Assembly (NCBI RefSeq): GCF_021513175.1
Contig: NZ_CP090953.1
Coordinates: 1-64,000, forward strand
Length of the DNA stretch: 64,000 nt
Source: Sphingomonas sp. S2-65
Lineage (GTDB): Bacteria; Pseudomonadota; Alphaproteobacteria; Sphingomonadales; Sphingomonadaceae
Direction of reading: 5' to 3'
Below, piece after piece: positions 9,032-16,986 of the stretch. The translations under genes and the position numbers were made by a program. Each line of letters starts with the position of its first letter. Position 1 is the first letter of the stretch. Under the pieces are notes generated by a model. The model was given only the letters and a program-made list of their open reading frames with translations. It made no database searches and was not told the origin of the DNA.

Positions 9032-9116
9032 CGTCACCCCGGCCTTGAGCCGGGGTCCCGCTTTTTTTTTCCGTAGATAAGAAGAAGCGGGATCCCGGCT
9101 CAAGGCCGGGATGACG
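9032..9116. repeat. Long inverted repeat, CGTCA-CCCGGCCTTGAG type
   Basis: Two 32-base arms (9032-9063 and 9085-9116) are complementary with two mismatches around a 21-base spacer containing a run of T. Each arm itself holds the small palindrome CCGGC(C/T)...G(G/A)GCCGG. The right arm recurs exactly at 59682-59713. It lies between smr (+) and dapE (-) and runs into the 3' end of dapE. A U-rich hairpin here could also end smr transcription. Confidence 0.8.
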
Positions 9117-10239
9117 AGGCGATCCGCTCCAGCACGCCGGCATAGATGTCGGTCAGCGCATGGAGGTCAGCCAGCGCGACCGCTTCGTCTAGTTTGTGCA
9201 TCGTGGCGTTGAGCAGGCCGAATTCGATCACTGGGCAGAGCTTCACCAGGAAACGCGCGTCGGAGGTGCCGCCGCTGGTGGAAAGTTCGGGGCGGATGCC
9301 GAGGCGGGCTTCGACCGCGTCGGCGACCAGCGTGGAAAGCGGGCCTGGGTGCGTGAGGAAGGCGTCGCCGAATACGCGGCCTTCGACGATCGCTTCGGGC
9401 GCATGCGCGTGCACCGCGGCGCGAACTCGCTCGATCAGTTCGGGGCCGCGTTGGAGATCGTTGAAGCGGATGCTGACGCGCGCACTGGCCTTGCCGGGGA
9501 TGACGTTGCTGGCGACGTTTCCGGTGTGGACGTCGATGATCTCCAGGTTTGAGGGCTGGAACCAGTCATTCCCCTGATCGAGGACGATCGCGTCGACTTC
9601 GGCTAGCGCGCGCAGGAAGCGCGGGATCGGATTGTCGGCGAGGTGCGGGTAGGCGACATGGCCCTGCTTGCCGGGTACGTCGACCGTGATGACCACCGAG
9701 CCGCGGCGGCCGATCTTGATCGTGTCGCCCAGGCGATGCGCCGAGGTGGGTTCGCCGACCAGGCAGAGATCGGGGCGGACGCCGCGCTCGGCCATGCGCT
9801 CGATCAGGCGCGGGGTGCCGAAGGTGGCGGGGCCTTCCTCGTCGCCGGTGATGAGCAGGCTGGCAGTGGCGCCCGGCACGCGGGCGGCGGCGGCGGCGAA
9901 GGCAGCGACGGCCCCCTTCATGTCGACCGCGCCGCGGCCGTAGAGGAGGTCGCCGCGGATCTCGGGCGTGAAGGCGCCCGCGGTCCAGCCCTCGCCGGGG
10001 GGAACCACGTCGAGATGACCCGCAAAGGCGAGGTGGGTGCCGGTGCCGGCGCGGGTGGCGAGCAGGTTCTCGACCGGGCCGTCCGGCGCCTCGCCTTCCA
10101 CGAAGCGCGTCACGGTGAAGCCGAGCGGTCGCAGCGCGGCTTCCAGCACGTCGAATACCTGCCCGCGCGCCGGGGTGATGCTTTCGGCGGCGATCAGCGC
10201 CTTGGTGAGTTCGACGACGTCTGGCAAAGCGGGCTCCAT
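9100..10239 (-). CDS. dapE: Succinyl-diaminopimelate desuccinylase
   Basis: M20 metallopeptidase that hydrolyses N-succinyl-LL-diaminopimelate in lysine/peptidoglycan precursor synthesis. From ATG 10239 it is 379 residues (MEPALPDVV...); 10257 is an alternative. Metal-site motifs are visible: FAGHLDVVPPG, GRGAVDMKG, TGDEEGPA, STSGGTSDARF and NATMHKLDE. The last few codons (...SSSRP) lie inside the inverted repeat at 9032-9116, so the natural C-terminus is partly repeat-derived. Divergent from the cupin gene with only about 17 bases between starts. Confidence 0.93.
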   Translation of the reverse strand: MEPALPDVVELTKALIAAESITPARGQVFDVLEAALRPLGFTVTRFVEGEAPDGPVENLLATRAGTGTHLAFAGHLDVVPPGEGWTAGAFTPEIRGDLLYGRGAVDMKGAVAAFAAAAARVPGATASLLITGDEEGPATFGTPRLIERMAERGVRPDLCLVGEPTSAHRLGDTIKIGRRGSVVITVDVPGKQGHVAYPHLADNPIPRFLRALAEVDAIVLDQGNDWFQPSNLEIIDVHTGNVASNVIPGKASARVSIRFNDLQRGPELIERVRAAVHAHAPEAIVEGRVFGDAFLTHPGPLSTLVADAVEARLGIRPELSTSGGTSDARFLVKLCPVIEFGLLNATMHKLDEAVALADLHALTDIYAGVLERIASSSRP

Positions 10240-10256
10240 CTTCAGCGGAGGTGGCA

Positions 10257-10718
10257 TTGCCCAAGCTCGATCTCGACACAATCCCGCAAACCAATGCGAC
10301 CGGCTACCCCGCGCCGTTCGACGCGGCGGTGCAGGGACGCTGGTACCGGCGGCTGGCGCCGGCGAGCGGGCTTACCGAGATGGGCGCAAGTCATGTGGTG
10401 CTGAAGCCGGGCGCCTGGTCGTCGCAGCGGCACTGGCATGAACATGAGGACGAACTGGTGGTGATAATCGCCGGTGAGGCAGTGCTGGTCGAGGATGGCG
10501 GCGAGACGGTGCTGCGGCCCGGCGATGTCGCAGCCTTTACCAAGGGCGTGCGCGACGGGCACCAGCTTCAGAACCGAAGCGAGGCGGACTGCGTGTTCGT
10601 GGCGATCAGTGCCGGGGCACGAGGCTCTGGGGAATATTCGGACATCGACATGTACTTCAACGCCGATGGTTATTTTCACAAGGACGGCACGCCATACCCG
10701 ACGCAGCGGCTACCCTAA
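10257..10718 (+). CDS. Cupin-domain protein
   Basis: Single-domain cupin of about 153 residues. The TTG at 10257 is preferred because GGAGG (10246-10250) then has a 6-base spacing; a GTG at 10251 is also in frame but touches that Shine-Dalgarno. Cupin motif 1 is seen in SQRHWHEHEDELVVIIAGEA (HxH plus Glu) and motif 2 in LRPGDVAAFTKGVRDGHQLQN. Cupins of this type bind a divalent metal, but the substrate is unknown. Divergent from dapE, convergent with the GST gene. Confidence 0.8.
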   Translation: MPKLDLDTIPQTNATGYPAPFDAAVQGRWYRRLAPASGLTEMGASHVVLKPGAWSSQRHWHEHEDELVVIIAGEAVLVEDGGETVLRPGDVAAFTKGVRDGHQLQNRSEADCVFVAISAGARGSGEYSDIDMYFNADGYFHKDGTPYPTQRLP

Positions 10719-10725
10719 GCGCGCG

Positions 10726-11391
10726 CTAGGCGGTGGCGGGCAGTTCGAACTGTTCGATCACCCAATCCTCTTCCTGCGCGCCGGCGATCCAGTCTTGCAG
10801 GAAGGGGTGCTGGAGCACTGCCATCATATAGGCCTGGGCGAAGCGCGGGGCGGGCAGCGAATAAGTGACCAGGCGGGTGACCACCGGCGCGAACATGATG
10901 TCGGCGGCGCCGAATGCACCGAACAGGAACTCGCCGTCGCCGCCGAAGCGGGCGCGGGCCTGGGCCCAGAGCTCCATGATGCGGGCGAGGTCCTGCACGA
11001 CATCCGCGTCGGGAGTCTTGGCGGGATAGACCTGGCGGATGTTCATGCTGTGCTTGCGGCGCAGCGCAGTGAAGCTGGAATGCATCTCCGCAGCCATAGA
11101 GCGGGCCATGGCGCGGGCGGCGGGGGCTTCGGGCCAGAACAGCGTGTTGCCGGTCTTGTCGTTGAGATATTCGACGATCGCCAGGCTGTCCCAGACCACC
11201 GCGTCATCGTCCCACAGGATGGGCACCTTGCCCGACGATGGGGCGAACTCGGCGCCTTCGCGGGTCTTGTCCCAATTGTCGTCGTAGAGCGGCACCACGA
11301 CTTCCTCGAACGAAAGCCCGGATTGTTTGCACGCGAGCCAGCCGCGTAGCGACCAGGAGGAATAGGCCTTGTTGCCGATGATGAGTTTCAT
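10726..11391 (-). CDS. Glutathione S-transferase family protein
   Basis: 221 residues from ATG 11391 (MKLIIGNKAYSSWSLRGWL). It has a thioredoxin-fold N-terminal domain with a Ser-rich motif SSWSLR at the usual catalytic position and the glutathione-binding segment GKVPILWDDDAVVWDSLAI, followed by an all-alpha C-terminal domain (about 90-215). The family conjugates or reduces substrates with glutathione; the natural substrate is unknown. The frame extends to 11427 but the start at 11391 fits the family. Confidence 0.88.
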   Translation of the reverse strand: MKLIIGNKAYSSWSLRGWLACKQSGLSFEEVVVPLYDDNWDKTREGAEFAPSSGKVPILWDDDAVVWDSLAIVEYLNDKTGNTLFWPEAPAARAMARSMAAEMHSSFTALRRKHSMNIRQVYPAKTPDADVVQDLARIMELWAQARARFGGDGEFLFGAFGAADIMFAPVVTRLVTYSLPAPRFAQAYMMAVLQHPFLQDWIAGAQEEDWVIEQFELPATA

Positions 11392-11440
11392 GGGGCGGGG
11401 GATAGCCGCGCCGGCAGGCCGCGGCAACGGCTAGCCGTCG

Positions 11441-12085
11441 CTAGCTGATGGCTTCCAGAACGGCGGCGCGCAGCTCGGGCAGGCCCATACCCTTCTCGCT
11501 GGATGTGGCGATGACGTCGGGGTGCGCGGCAGGGCGCTTGCGTGCCTCGGCCTCGGTCTGCGCGCGGACTTCGGCAAGGTCGGTGGCCTTGATCTTGTCG
11601 GTCTTGGTGAGGACGATGTGATAGCTGACGGCCGCGGTGTCGAGCATGTCGAGGATCTCGCGGTCCACGTCCTTGATGCCGTGGCGCGAGTCGATCAGCA
11701 CGAACGCACGCTTGAGCGACTGGCGCCCGCGCAGGAAGTCGTTCACCAGATAGCGCCACTTGCGGAGCAGATCCTTGGGCGCCTTGGCGAAGCCGTAGCC
11801 GGGCATGTCGACCAAGCGGAAGCGCAAGGGCTCGCCGACGTCGAAGAAGTTGAGCTCCTGCGTGCGGCCGGGGGTGTTCGACGTACGCGCCAAGCCGTTG
11901 CGGTTGGTCAGCGCGTTCAGCAGCGACGATTTGCCGACATTGGAGCGGCCAGCGACTGCAACTTCCGGAACGATCGGGTCAGGAAGGTGCTTCAGCTCGG
12001 GAGCGGACTTCAGGAACGTGACCGGCCCGGCGAAGATCTTGCGGGCGTTCTCGATCGCCTCCGGGTTCAGATTGTCTGCGTTCAC
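11441..12085 (-). CDS. engB: Ribosome-biogenesis GTP-binding protein EngB (YsxC/YihA)
   Basis: Essential small GTPase for large-subunit assembly. The GTG at 12085 gives 214 residues (VNADNLNPEAIEN...), with GGAGAA seven bases upstream; the longer frame to 12172 lacks a good site. G-motifs: G1 GRSNVGKSS, G2 region TSNTPGRTQ, G3 DMPGYGFA, G4 TKTDK. In many alphaproteobacteria engB lies directly after yidC; here about 3.1 kb of foreign-looking genes separates them. Confidence 0.94.
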   Translation of the reverse strand: MNADNLNPEAIENARKIFAGPVTFLKSAPELKHLPDPIVPEVAVAGRSNVGKSSLLNALTNRNGLARTSNTPGRTQELNFFDVGEPLRFRLVDMPGYGFAKAPKDLLRKWRYLVNDFLRGRQSLKRAFVLIDSRHGIKDVDREILDMLDTAAVSYHIVLTKTDKIKATDLAEVRAQTEAEARKRPAAHPDVIATSSEKGMGLPELRAAVLEAIS

Positions 12086-12329
12086 GTGCCAGTTCTCCCG
12101 CGCCGCTTTACGAGCGAAGTGACTGCGCTGCCTAGACCAAAACTGGGGTGCCGGGAACGGAGCCTTCCTCACGCCGGCGAGGGCCTATTGGCAGGATATC
12201 CGCCCGGAGTCAACTATGATGACAGTCAACTCGTCCTGCCACATAGATCTATTCACCGTAAAACCTTGTAAATAGCCTGATGAATTCGAATCATTGCAAC
12301 GAATTGACGGCGTGATAGGCTCCTTGCGC

Positions 12330-12338
12330 TGGTATAGA
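12330..12338 (+). promoter_or_regulatory. Candidate extended -10 promoter for the small peptide gene
   Basis: TGGTATAGA matches an extended -10 (TGn-TATAnn). It would start RNA near 12345, just upstream of GGAG (12352-12355) and the ATG at 12363. A TTGACG at 12304 is too far (23 bases) to be a normal -35. The region 12190-12362 is visibly AT-richer than its neighbours. Inferred by eye only. Confidence 0.4.
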
Positions 12339-12362
12339 CCAGCAAACTTGTGGAGCAACGCG

Positions 12363-12497
12363 ATGGGACAGATTGATCTCGAAGAAATTCCGCAGTTGGA
12401 TGTCAAAGTGCTGTTCGACACGGAAGAAGCACATTCCCACAACGTCATACATCCGATCTTCATTCCTATCCTGATCGGCACGGCTATCATCGTGTAG
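12363..12497 (+). CDS. 44-residue peptide, leader-like N-terminus and hydrophobic C-terminus (unrecognised)
   Basis: Starts at ATG 12363 with GGAG seven bases upstream; stop TAG at 12495-12497. The first about 22 residues are acidic (MGQIDLEEIPQLDVKVLFD...), followed by a His-rich turn EAHSHNVIH and a strongly hydrophobic tail PIFIPILIGTAIIV. There is no Cys, Ser-rich core or GG motif. It is followed at once by a strong hairpin terminator and then three co-directional genes. The layout resembles a peptide precursor expressed above its processing genes (RiPP-like), but a single-pass membrane microprotein is equally possible. No family recognised. Confidence 0.6.
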   Translation: MGQIDLEEIPQLDVKVLFDTEEAHSHNVIHPIFIPILIGTAIIV

Positions 12498-12505
12498 CAG
12501 TGATC

Positions 12506-12540
12506 GAGCTCGCGGCATCATGCATGTCGCGAGCTCTTTT
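12506..12540 (+). terminator. Rho-independent terminator/attenuator after the peptide gene
   Basis: GAGCTCGCG (12506-12514) pairs with CGCGAGCTC (12528-12536). The stem extends through one G-U pair and CAT/ATG to 13 bp with a 5-base loop, and is followed by TTTT (12537-12540). The short U-tract suggests it could be leaky, so the downstream genes would be expressed at a lower level from the same promoter. Confidence 0.8.
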
Positions 12541-12553
12541 CGCGGAGGCGTTC

Positions 12554-13525
12554 ATGCGTATCGATGCTGGCTATAGAGACTTTCTCGTATCTGACGGGCC
12601 CCTGAAGTATCTCGTCCGCAAGCTGGAGGAGATGAAGGCGTTCAGATCGACTCCGTCGATCGAGGCGCTACTCTCCGTTGCGCGTGACTCAAGCGGCGCT
12701 CGCCATGTGGAAGCGATCGATGAAGCAATTCGGCAGTTTCTTTCAACAGACACTAGCTTCGTTCTGGAGTCGCTGAAGAAATGGATACTCGAAGCTGTAG
12801 AGGACGATAAGGCGCTGCCGCCGTTCAGGGATGCGATAGAGTATGACGAAGGGCTGTTCCACAACGTCAACATCCTGAAGCGGGATGGGATCAGTATCAC
12901 TGCCAGCTCCATCTCTGAGCAGGACATTGCAGCTAGCCGGGAACGCGGTGTCGGTACGCGGGTAGTGTTCTCCGGGCAGCGCGTGTTCTTCAAGTTCCTG
13001 AAGGCCGATAATGCCGTCGTCACGATTTGGGAGTGTGATCCGTTCAGCGACGCCAGCGAATTCGGCGCGCTGCGGTGCACGGGGTCGCGCGACGTTCGAG
13101 TGAGCGCCGGCGACACGCTTGAAGTCGACGGTACCCGCGAGAGCCTGTCGTTCGGAAGCTGCGAGAGTACGGCAGTGTTCCTGCAGGTGGAGAATGTCGT
13201 GCGGGACGTCGGCACATCGGTGGCATTCCACCGCGAAACAGGCGCGTTCATGGAAACCTATCCCACGGACCGAACCGCGTTGCGACGCATGGTGATGTGC
13301 TCTGCGCTGAAGCACATGGGCGCGAGTAGCCGGCTGGCCACGCTGCCCGCGCCGGCGCGTGAGGGTCCGTTCTATTTGCGCTGGCACTTCGCGCGCGAGA
13401 CCGTCGCGGCAGCGCCCGAGCGCAGCGTGGCGTTGCTGGAGTCCCTCGCCGAGGATGATGCGAGCCCCACTGTCCGTCGGGCAGCCTCCGCCACCCTGAC
13501 CATGCTTGCGAAGAGGAGGGCGTGA
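12554..13525 (+). CDS. Unrecognised protein with cupin-like middle and HEAT-like C-terminus
   Basis: 323 residues from ATG 12554 (MRIDAGYRDFLV...), with GGAGG six bases upstream; an in-frame GTG at 12500 lies in the terminator stem and is rejected. Residues about 1-90 look alpha-helical. Residues about 100-235 look beta-rich (FHNVNILKRDGISITASS, RVVFSGQRVFFKFLKAD, RVSAGDTLEVDG) like a double-stranded beta-helix but without a complete HxH...E...H set. Residues about 270-323 resemble an armadillo/HEAT repeat. Ends one base before the next gene. Base composition is milder than neighbouring housekeeping genes. Function unknown. Confidence 0.7.
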   Translation: MRIDAGYRDFLVSDGPLKYLVRKLEEMKAFRSTPSIEALLSVARDSSGARHVEAIDEAIRQFLSTDTSFVLESLKKWILEAVEDDKALPPFRDAIEYDEGLFHNVNILKRDGISITASSISEQDIAASRERGVGTRVVFSGQRVFFKFLKADNAVVTIWECDPFSDASEFGALRCTGSRDVRVSAGDTLEVDGTRESLSFGSCESTAVFLQVENVVRDVGTSVAFHRETGAFMETYPTDRTALRRMVMCSALKHMGASSRLATLPAPAREGPFYLRWHFARETVAAAPERSVALLESLAEDDASPTVRRAASATLTMLAKRRA

Positions 13526-13526
13526 C

Positions 13527-14411
13527 ATGTCGCTAGACATCCCGGTTCAGACCGACCGGCAGCTCGGATTGGATGAATTCCAGGAGCTGTTCCGCGACGG
13601 CAAGTACGATGCGCGCGATTCGGAGTCGTTGAAGGACGCCGCCGAAATTTTGCTGGCGCTGGGCAACAACAAGAGCTTCCTTCCCGATCTGATCATGAAG
13701 GAACTGACCGACGACATGTCGGGGCAGCGCGACAACTTCTATGGTCCCTCGGTCATCAAGCTGGGGCATCCGACGGACAGCACCGTGATGCGTGCGAACA
13801 TTTGGGCCTCGGCGACGGACGAAGATTATCGGCGCTCACCCAACGCCTTTATCTACGGCGTGCCGCACGACCATAACTTCAATTTCCTGACGGTCGGATA
13901 TTGGGGTCCCGGGTATAAGAGCCGGTACTACGAATTCGATTATGAGAATGTCGAAGGATATACCGGGGAAGAAGTTCGCATTCGGGAAGTCGCGTTCAAG
14001 TCGCTAGGGTTAGATTCGGTGATGCTCTACCGGGCCCATGTCGACATCCATTCTCAGCTTCCTCCAGATAAGTTATCGATCACTTTGAACGTGATGGAGT
14101 CCGGCCCCGAGCACCATTACAAAGATCAATATATGTTCGACGGCGAGGGCGGAAGCGTTGCGGTGGTCCTGAGTTCGCGTTGTTCGCCGAACCTGTTCGA
14201 AGTCGCGGCCTCGTTCGGCGACGCTGAGATCCAAGAGGCCTTGGTCTTCATCAGCAAGCGCCACCAGAGCGAATATACGCGGGCGTGCGCGCTGCGCTCG
14301 GCGCTTCGGGGCGCGGCCGACGAGGACGAAGTAGAGCGCCTAGTCGCCTATGGGATGAACTCGAATTGCGGTGGGCTGCGGCAGGCCGTCCATCGTTTCC
14401 TCGCCCATTGA
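13527..14411 (+). CDS. Unrecognised protein with a cupin-like metal-site pattern
   Basis: 294 residues from ATG 13527 with GAGGAGGG six bases upstream; an upstream in-frame ATG at 13506 overlaps the previous gene and is less likely. The central segment holds His114-Asp-His116 (GVPHDHNFNFLTVGYWGPGY), Glu136 (YYEFDYEN) and His171/His175 (RAHVDIHSQLPPD), an order and spacing reminiscent of cupin-type Fe(II) oxygenases. The C-terminal 50 residues look helical. Stop overlaps the next ATG (TGATG), implying translational coupling. A metal-dependent oxygenase is my inference; no family is confirmed. Confidence 0.65.
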   Translation: MSLDIPVQTDRQLGLDEFQELFRDGKYDARDSESLKDAAEILLALGNNKSFLPDLIMKELTDDMSGQRDNFYGPSVIKLGHPTDSTVMRANIWASATDEDYRRSPNAFIYGVPHDHNFNFLTVGYWGPGYKSRYYEFDYENVEGYTGEEVRIREVAFKSLGLDSVMLYRAHVDIHSQLPPDKLSITLNVMESGPEHHYKDQYMFDGEGGSVAVVLSSRCSPNLFEVAASFGDAEIQEALVFISKRHQSEYTRACALRSALRGAADEDEVERLVAYGMNSNCGGLRQAVHRFLAH

Positions 14412-15328
14412 TGGCAGGGGCGATGGATCAGCGTGTCTGCATCGTCACTGGGGGCACGCGAGGACTGGGGTGGGCGGCCGTCCAGATGCTGGCGGAACAA
14501 GGCCACACCGTCATCGCCGCGTCTCGCCATCCCGAAGCGGCGCAGCCCGCCATCGACGCCCTAGTGCACAGGGGTGTATCCGGTGCCGTGCAGGCCATGC
14601 CGCTGGATCTCGGTTCGGCGGCTTCGGTCCGGAGCTTCGCGGCGGAGTGCCAAAGCCGGTTCGGGCGCCTCGACGTGTTGATCAACAATGCCGGTGTGAT
14701 CACGCGAAACCGCGAACGTACTCAAGATGGTCACGAGAGGCAGTTCGGCGTCAATCACCTAGGGCATTTCCTGCTGACGCGCGAGCTGATGCCGATGCTG
14801 GCCGAACGCGCCGATCCGCGCGTCGTGATCGTGTCTTCCGCCATGCACCGCGCCGGAGAGATCGCGTGGGACGACCTCAACCTCGAGCACGGCTACGGGA
14901 TGATCCGCGCCTATGCGCAGAGCAAGCTGGCCAATGTGATGTTCGCGGTTGAGTTGGCCCGCCGAGCGCCGGCGCTGAGCGTCAATGCGCTGCATCCAGG
15001 TGGCGTGACCACCGGCATATTGCGTGAGGCGCCGTTGATGCGCGCGCTTGCCTGGCCCTTTTCGAAGCGCCCGGCCACTGCAGCACGCGCTGTGATCCGG
15101 CTAGCCACCGATCCCACGCTTGCCGGCGTGAGCGGGCGCTATTTCGAAGGTATGAAAGAGACACGTCCCGCACCGGCCGCGCGCGATGCGGCCAGTGCGG
15201 GACGTCTTTGGGGCATCAGCGAGGCACTGACCGAATTGCCGCGCCAGAAGTCTAGCGTTTCGAAGGCGCCGGCTGCTGTTTCAACGCCGGGTGACGCGAA
15301 TACAGCCATTGCTGCTGCAGGATCGTGA
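14411..15328 (+). CDS. Short-chain dehydrogenase/reductase with 3' overlap into yidC
   Basis: 305 residues from ATG 14411, coupled to the previous stop; ATG 14423 is an alternative. NAD(P)-binding motif TGGTRGLG, NNAG, and catalytic Tyr-x3-Lys in YAQSKLANVMF mark a classical SDR similar to retinol-dehydrogenase-like enzymes. The conserved fold seems to end near LWGISEALTELP. The last about 25 residues (...KAPAAVSTPGDANTAIAAAGS) are read from the antisense strand of the yidC 3' end. Substrate unknown; it may act on the product of the two upstream proteins. Confidence 0.85.
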   Translation: MAGAMDQRVCIVTGGTRGLGWAAVQMLAEQGHTVIAASRHPEAAQPAIDALVHRGVSGAVQAMPLDLGSAASVRSFAAECQSRFGRLDVLINNAGVITRNRERTQDGHERQFGVNHLGHFLLTRELMPMLAERADPRVVIVSSAMHRAGEIAWDDLNLEHGYGMIRAYAQSKLANVMFAVELARRAPALSVNALHPGGVTTGILREAPLMRALAWPFSKRPATAARAVIRLATDPTLAGVSGRYFEGMKETRPAPAARDAASAGRLWGISEALTELPRQKSSVSKAPAAVSTPGDANTAIAAAGS

Positions 15329-16964
15329 GTACGTTCGACGTGATCCAATAGACCTGAAGGCCGACTGCAAACGGCGCCATCAGGAACATCATCATCCAGG
15401 GCATGATCATCATGATCTGCTTCTGCACCTCATCGGTGGAGGTCGGATTCAGCTTGAACTGGAAATACATCGAGATCCCCAAAACGATCGGAATCACGCC
15501 AATCGCGATGAAATGCGGCGGGGTGAAGTCCAGCAGGCCGAAAAGGTTCAGCGGCGTGAGCGGATCCGGCGCGGAAAGATCCTTGATCCACCCGAAGAAG
15601 CTCTGGTGCCGCATCTCGATGGTGAGCAGCAGAACCTTATACAGTGCGAACATGATTGGGATCTGGAGGAGCATCGGCAGGCACCCGGCGACCGGGTTTG
15701 CCTTTTCGTCCTTGTACAGTTTCAGGATTTCCTGCTGCTGACGCTGCTTGTCCTCCTTGTGACGATCCTGAATAGCCTTCATCTTCGGCTGGATCGCCCG
15801 CATCTTCGCCATCGAGGCGAACTGCTTCTGCGCGATCGGGAACAGCAGCGCGCGGATGGTGATCGTCAGCAGGATGATCGCGACACCGAAATTGCCGACG
15901 AGGCGGAACAGCCAATCGAGATAATAGAAGATCGGCTGTTCGATGACGCCGAACCAGCCCCAATCGATCGCGCGGTCGAACTGCACGATGCCGAGTTTGT
16001 CCTGATACGCCTCAAGCAGCTTCACTTCCTTCGCGCCGGCGAAGAAGCGGCTGGAATAGCTGATCTTCTGGCCCGGCTGCAGGCTGAGCGGCTGGGCGAG
16101 CTGATAATCGGCCTGATAGGACTGAGCAGCATTGCCGCGGTGCTGAAGCTGCACCGGCACGCGCTGATCGGGGACGAGCGCTGTCAGCCAGTAATGGTCC
16201 GAATAGCCGACCCAGCCGCCGGTGGTGGCGAGCTGCTCCGGCGTGCTCTCGATGTCCTTCCAGTTGATATAGTTGGCAGCACCGTCCGCGACTGCGACGG
16301 GCCCGACATGCGCGGCCCATTGATCGGCATCGGTCGAGCGGCTTGCGCGCGAGACGAGCGCGTACGGCGTGACCGACACCGGGGCGCTGCCGGTATTGGC
16401 AACGGTCTGGCGGATGCCGAACATGTAGTTCTCGTCCACCGACAGCTCGATCCGGAAGATCTGGCTGGTGGCGTTGGACGCCGTCAACGTGACGGGAGTG
16501 GTGGGGGTGAGCTTGGTGCCGCTTGCCTGCCACACCGTGTCGGGACCCGGCGCCTGGGCACCGGCCCCTTGCCAGCCAAACTGCGCGTAATACGCGCCAG
16601 TGGCGCCGCCCGGAGAGAGCAGGCGGATCGGCGGCGAGTTCTTCGCGACGGTCTCGTCATATTTCGCAAGGACGAGATCGTCGAGACGGGCCCCCTTGAG
16701 GTTGATCGACCCGCGGAGCGCCGGAGTCTCGATCTGCACCCGAGGACTTTCGGCCAGGACGATCTGGCGGTCGCGCAGCGCCTGCGGCGAATCGGCCGTG
16801 GGGTCGGCGCCGGGCTGCGGCACGACCTTGGTCTTGCCGCCTTCGATCTGCGTCGGCGCGGGGTTCTGCTGCGGGAAGATCCAGTGCTGGATCTTGGGCC
16901 AGCCGAACAGGATCAGCGCGGCCAGCACCGCGAAGATCAGAAAATTCTTCTTGTCGTCTTTCAC
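15252..16964 (-). CDS. yidC: Membrane protein insertase YidC
   Basis: Inserts and folds inner-membrane proteins with or without SecYEG. 570 residues: N-terminal membrane anchor (FLIFAVLAALILFGWPKI), a large periplasmic beta domain (about 60-350), and the C-terminal Oxa1-like core with five hydrophobic segments (GNFGVAIILLTITIRALLF; GCLPMLLQIPIMFALYKVL). Directly downstream of yidD in the rpmH-rnpA-yidD-yidC order. The 3' end is overlapped by a convergent dehydrogenase gene, and engB, its usual neighbour, is about 3.1 kb away. Confidence 0.96.
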   Translation of the reverse strand: MKDDKKNFLIFAVLAALILFGWPKIQHWIFPQQNPAPTQIEGGKTKVVPQPGADPTADSPQALRDRQIVLAESPRVQIETPALRGSINLKGARLDDLVLAKYDETVAKNSPPIRLLSPGGATGAYYAQFGWQGAGAQAPGPDTVWQASGTKLTPTTPVTLTASNATSQIFRIELSVDENYMFGIRQTVANTGSAPVSVTPYALVSRASRSTDADQWAAHVGPVAVADGAANYINWKDIESTPEQLATTGGWVGYSDHYWLTALVPDQRVPVQLQHRGNAAQSYQADYQLAQPLSLQPGQKISYSSRFFAGAKEVKLLEAYQDKLGIVQFDRAIDWGWFGVIEQPIFYYLDWLFRLVGNFGVAIILLTITIRALLFPIAQKQFASMAKMRAIQPKMKAIQDRHKEDKQRQQQEILKLYKDEKANPVAGCLPMLLQIPIMFALYKVLLLTIEMRHQSFFGWIKDLSAPDPLTPLNLFGLLDFTPPHFIAIGVIPIVLGISMYFQFKLNPTSTDEVQKQIMMIMPWMMMFLMAPFAVGLQVYWITSNVLTILQQQWLYSRHPALKQQPAPSKR

Positions 16965-16986
16965 CGATCAGTCCCCGGAAAAACCG

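Noticed and set aside
12500-12553. GTG 12500 as start of the cupin/HEAT-like gene
   Set aside because: It lies at the terminator hairpin without a Shine-Dalgarno; ATG 12554 has GGAGG at the right distance.
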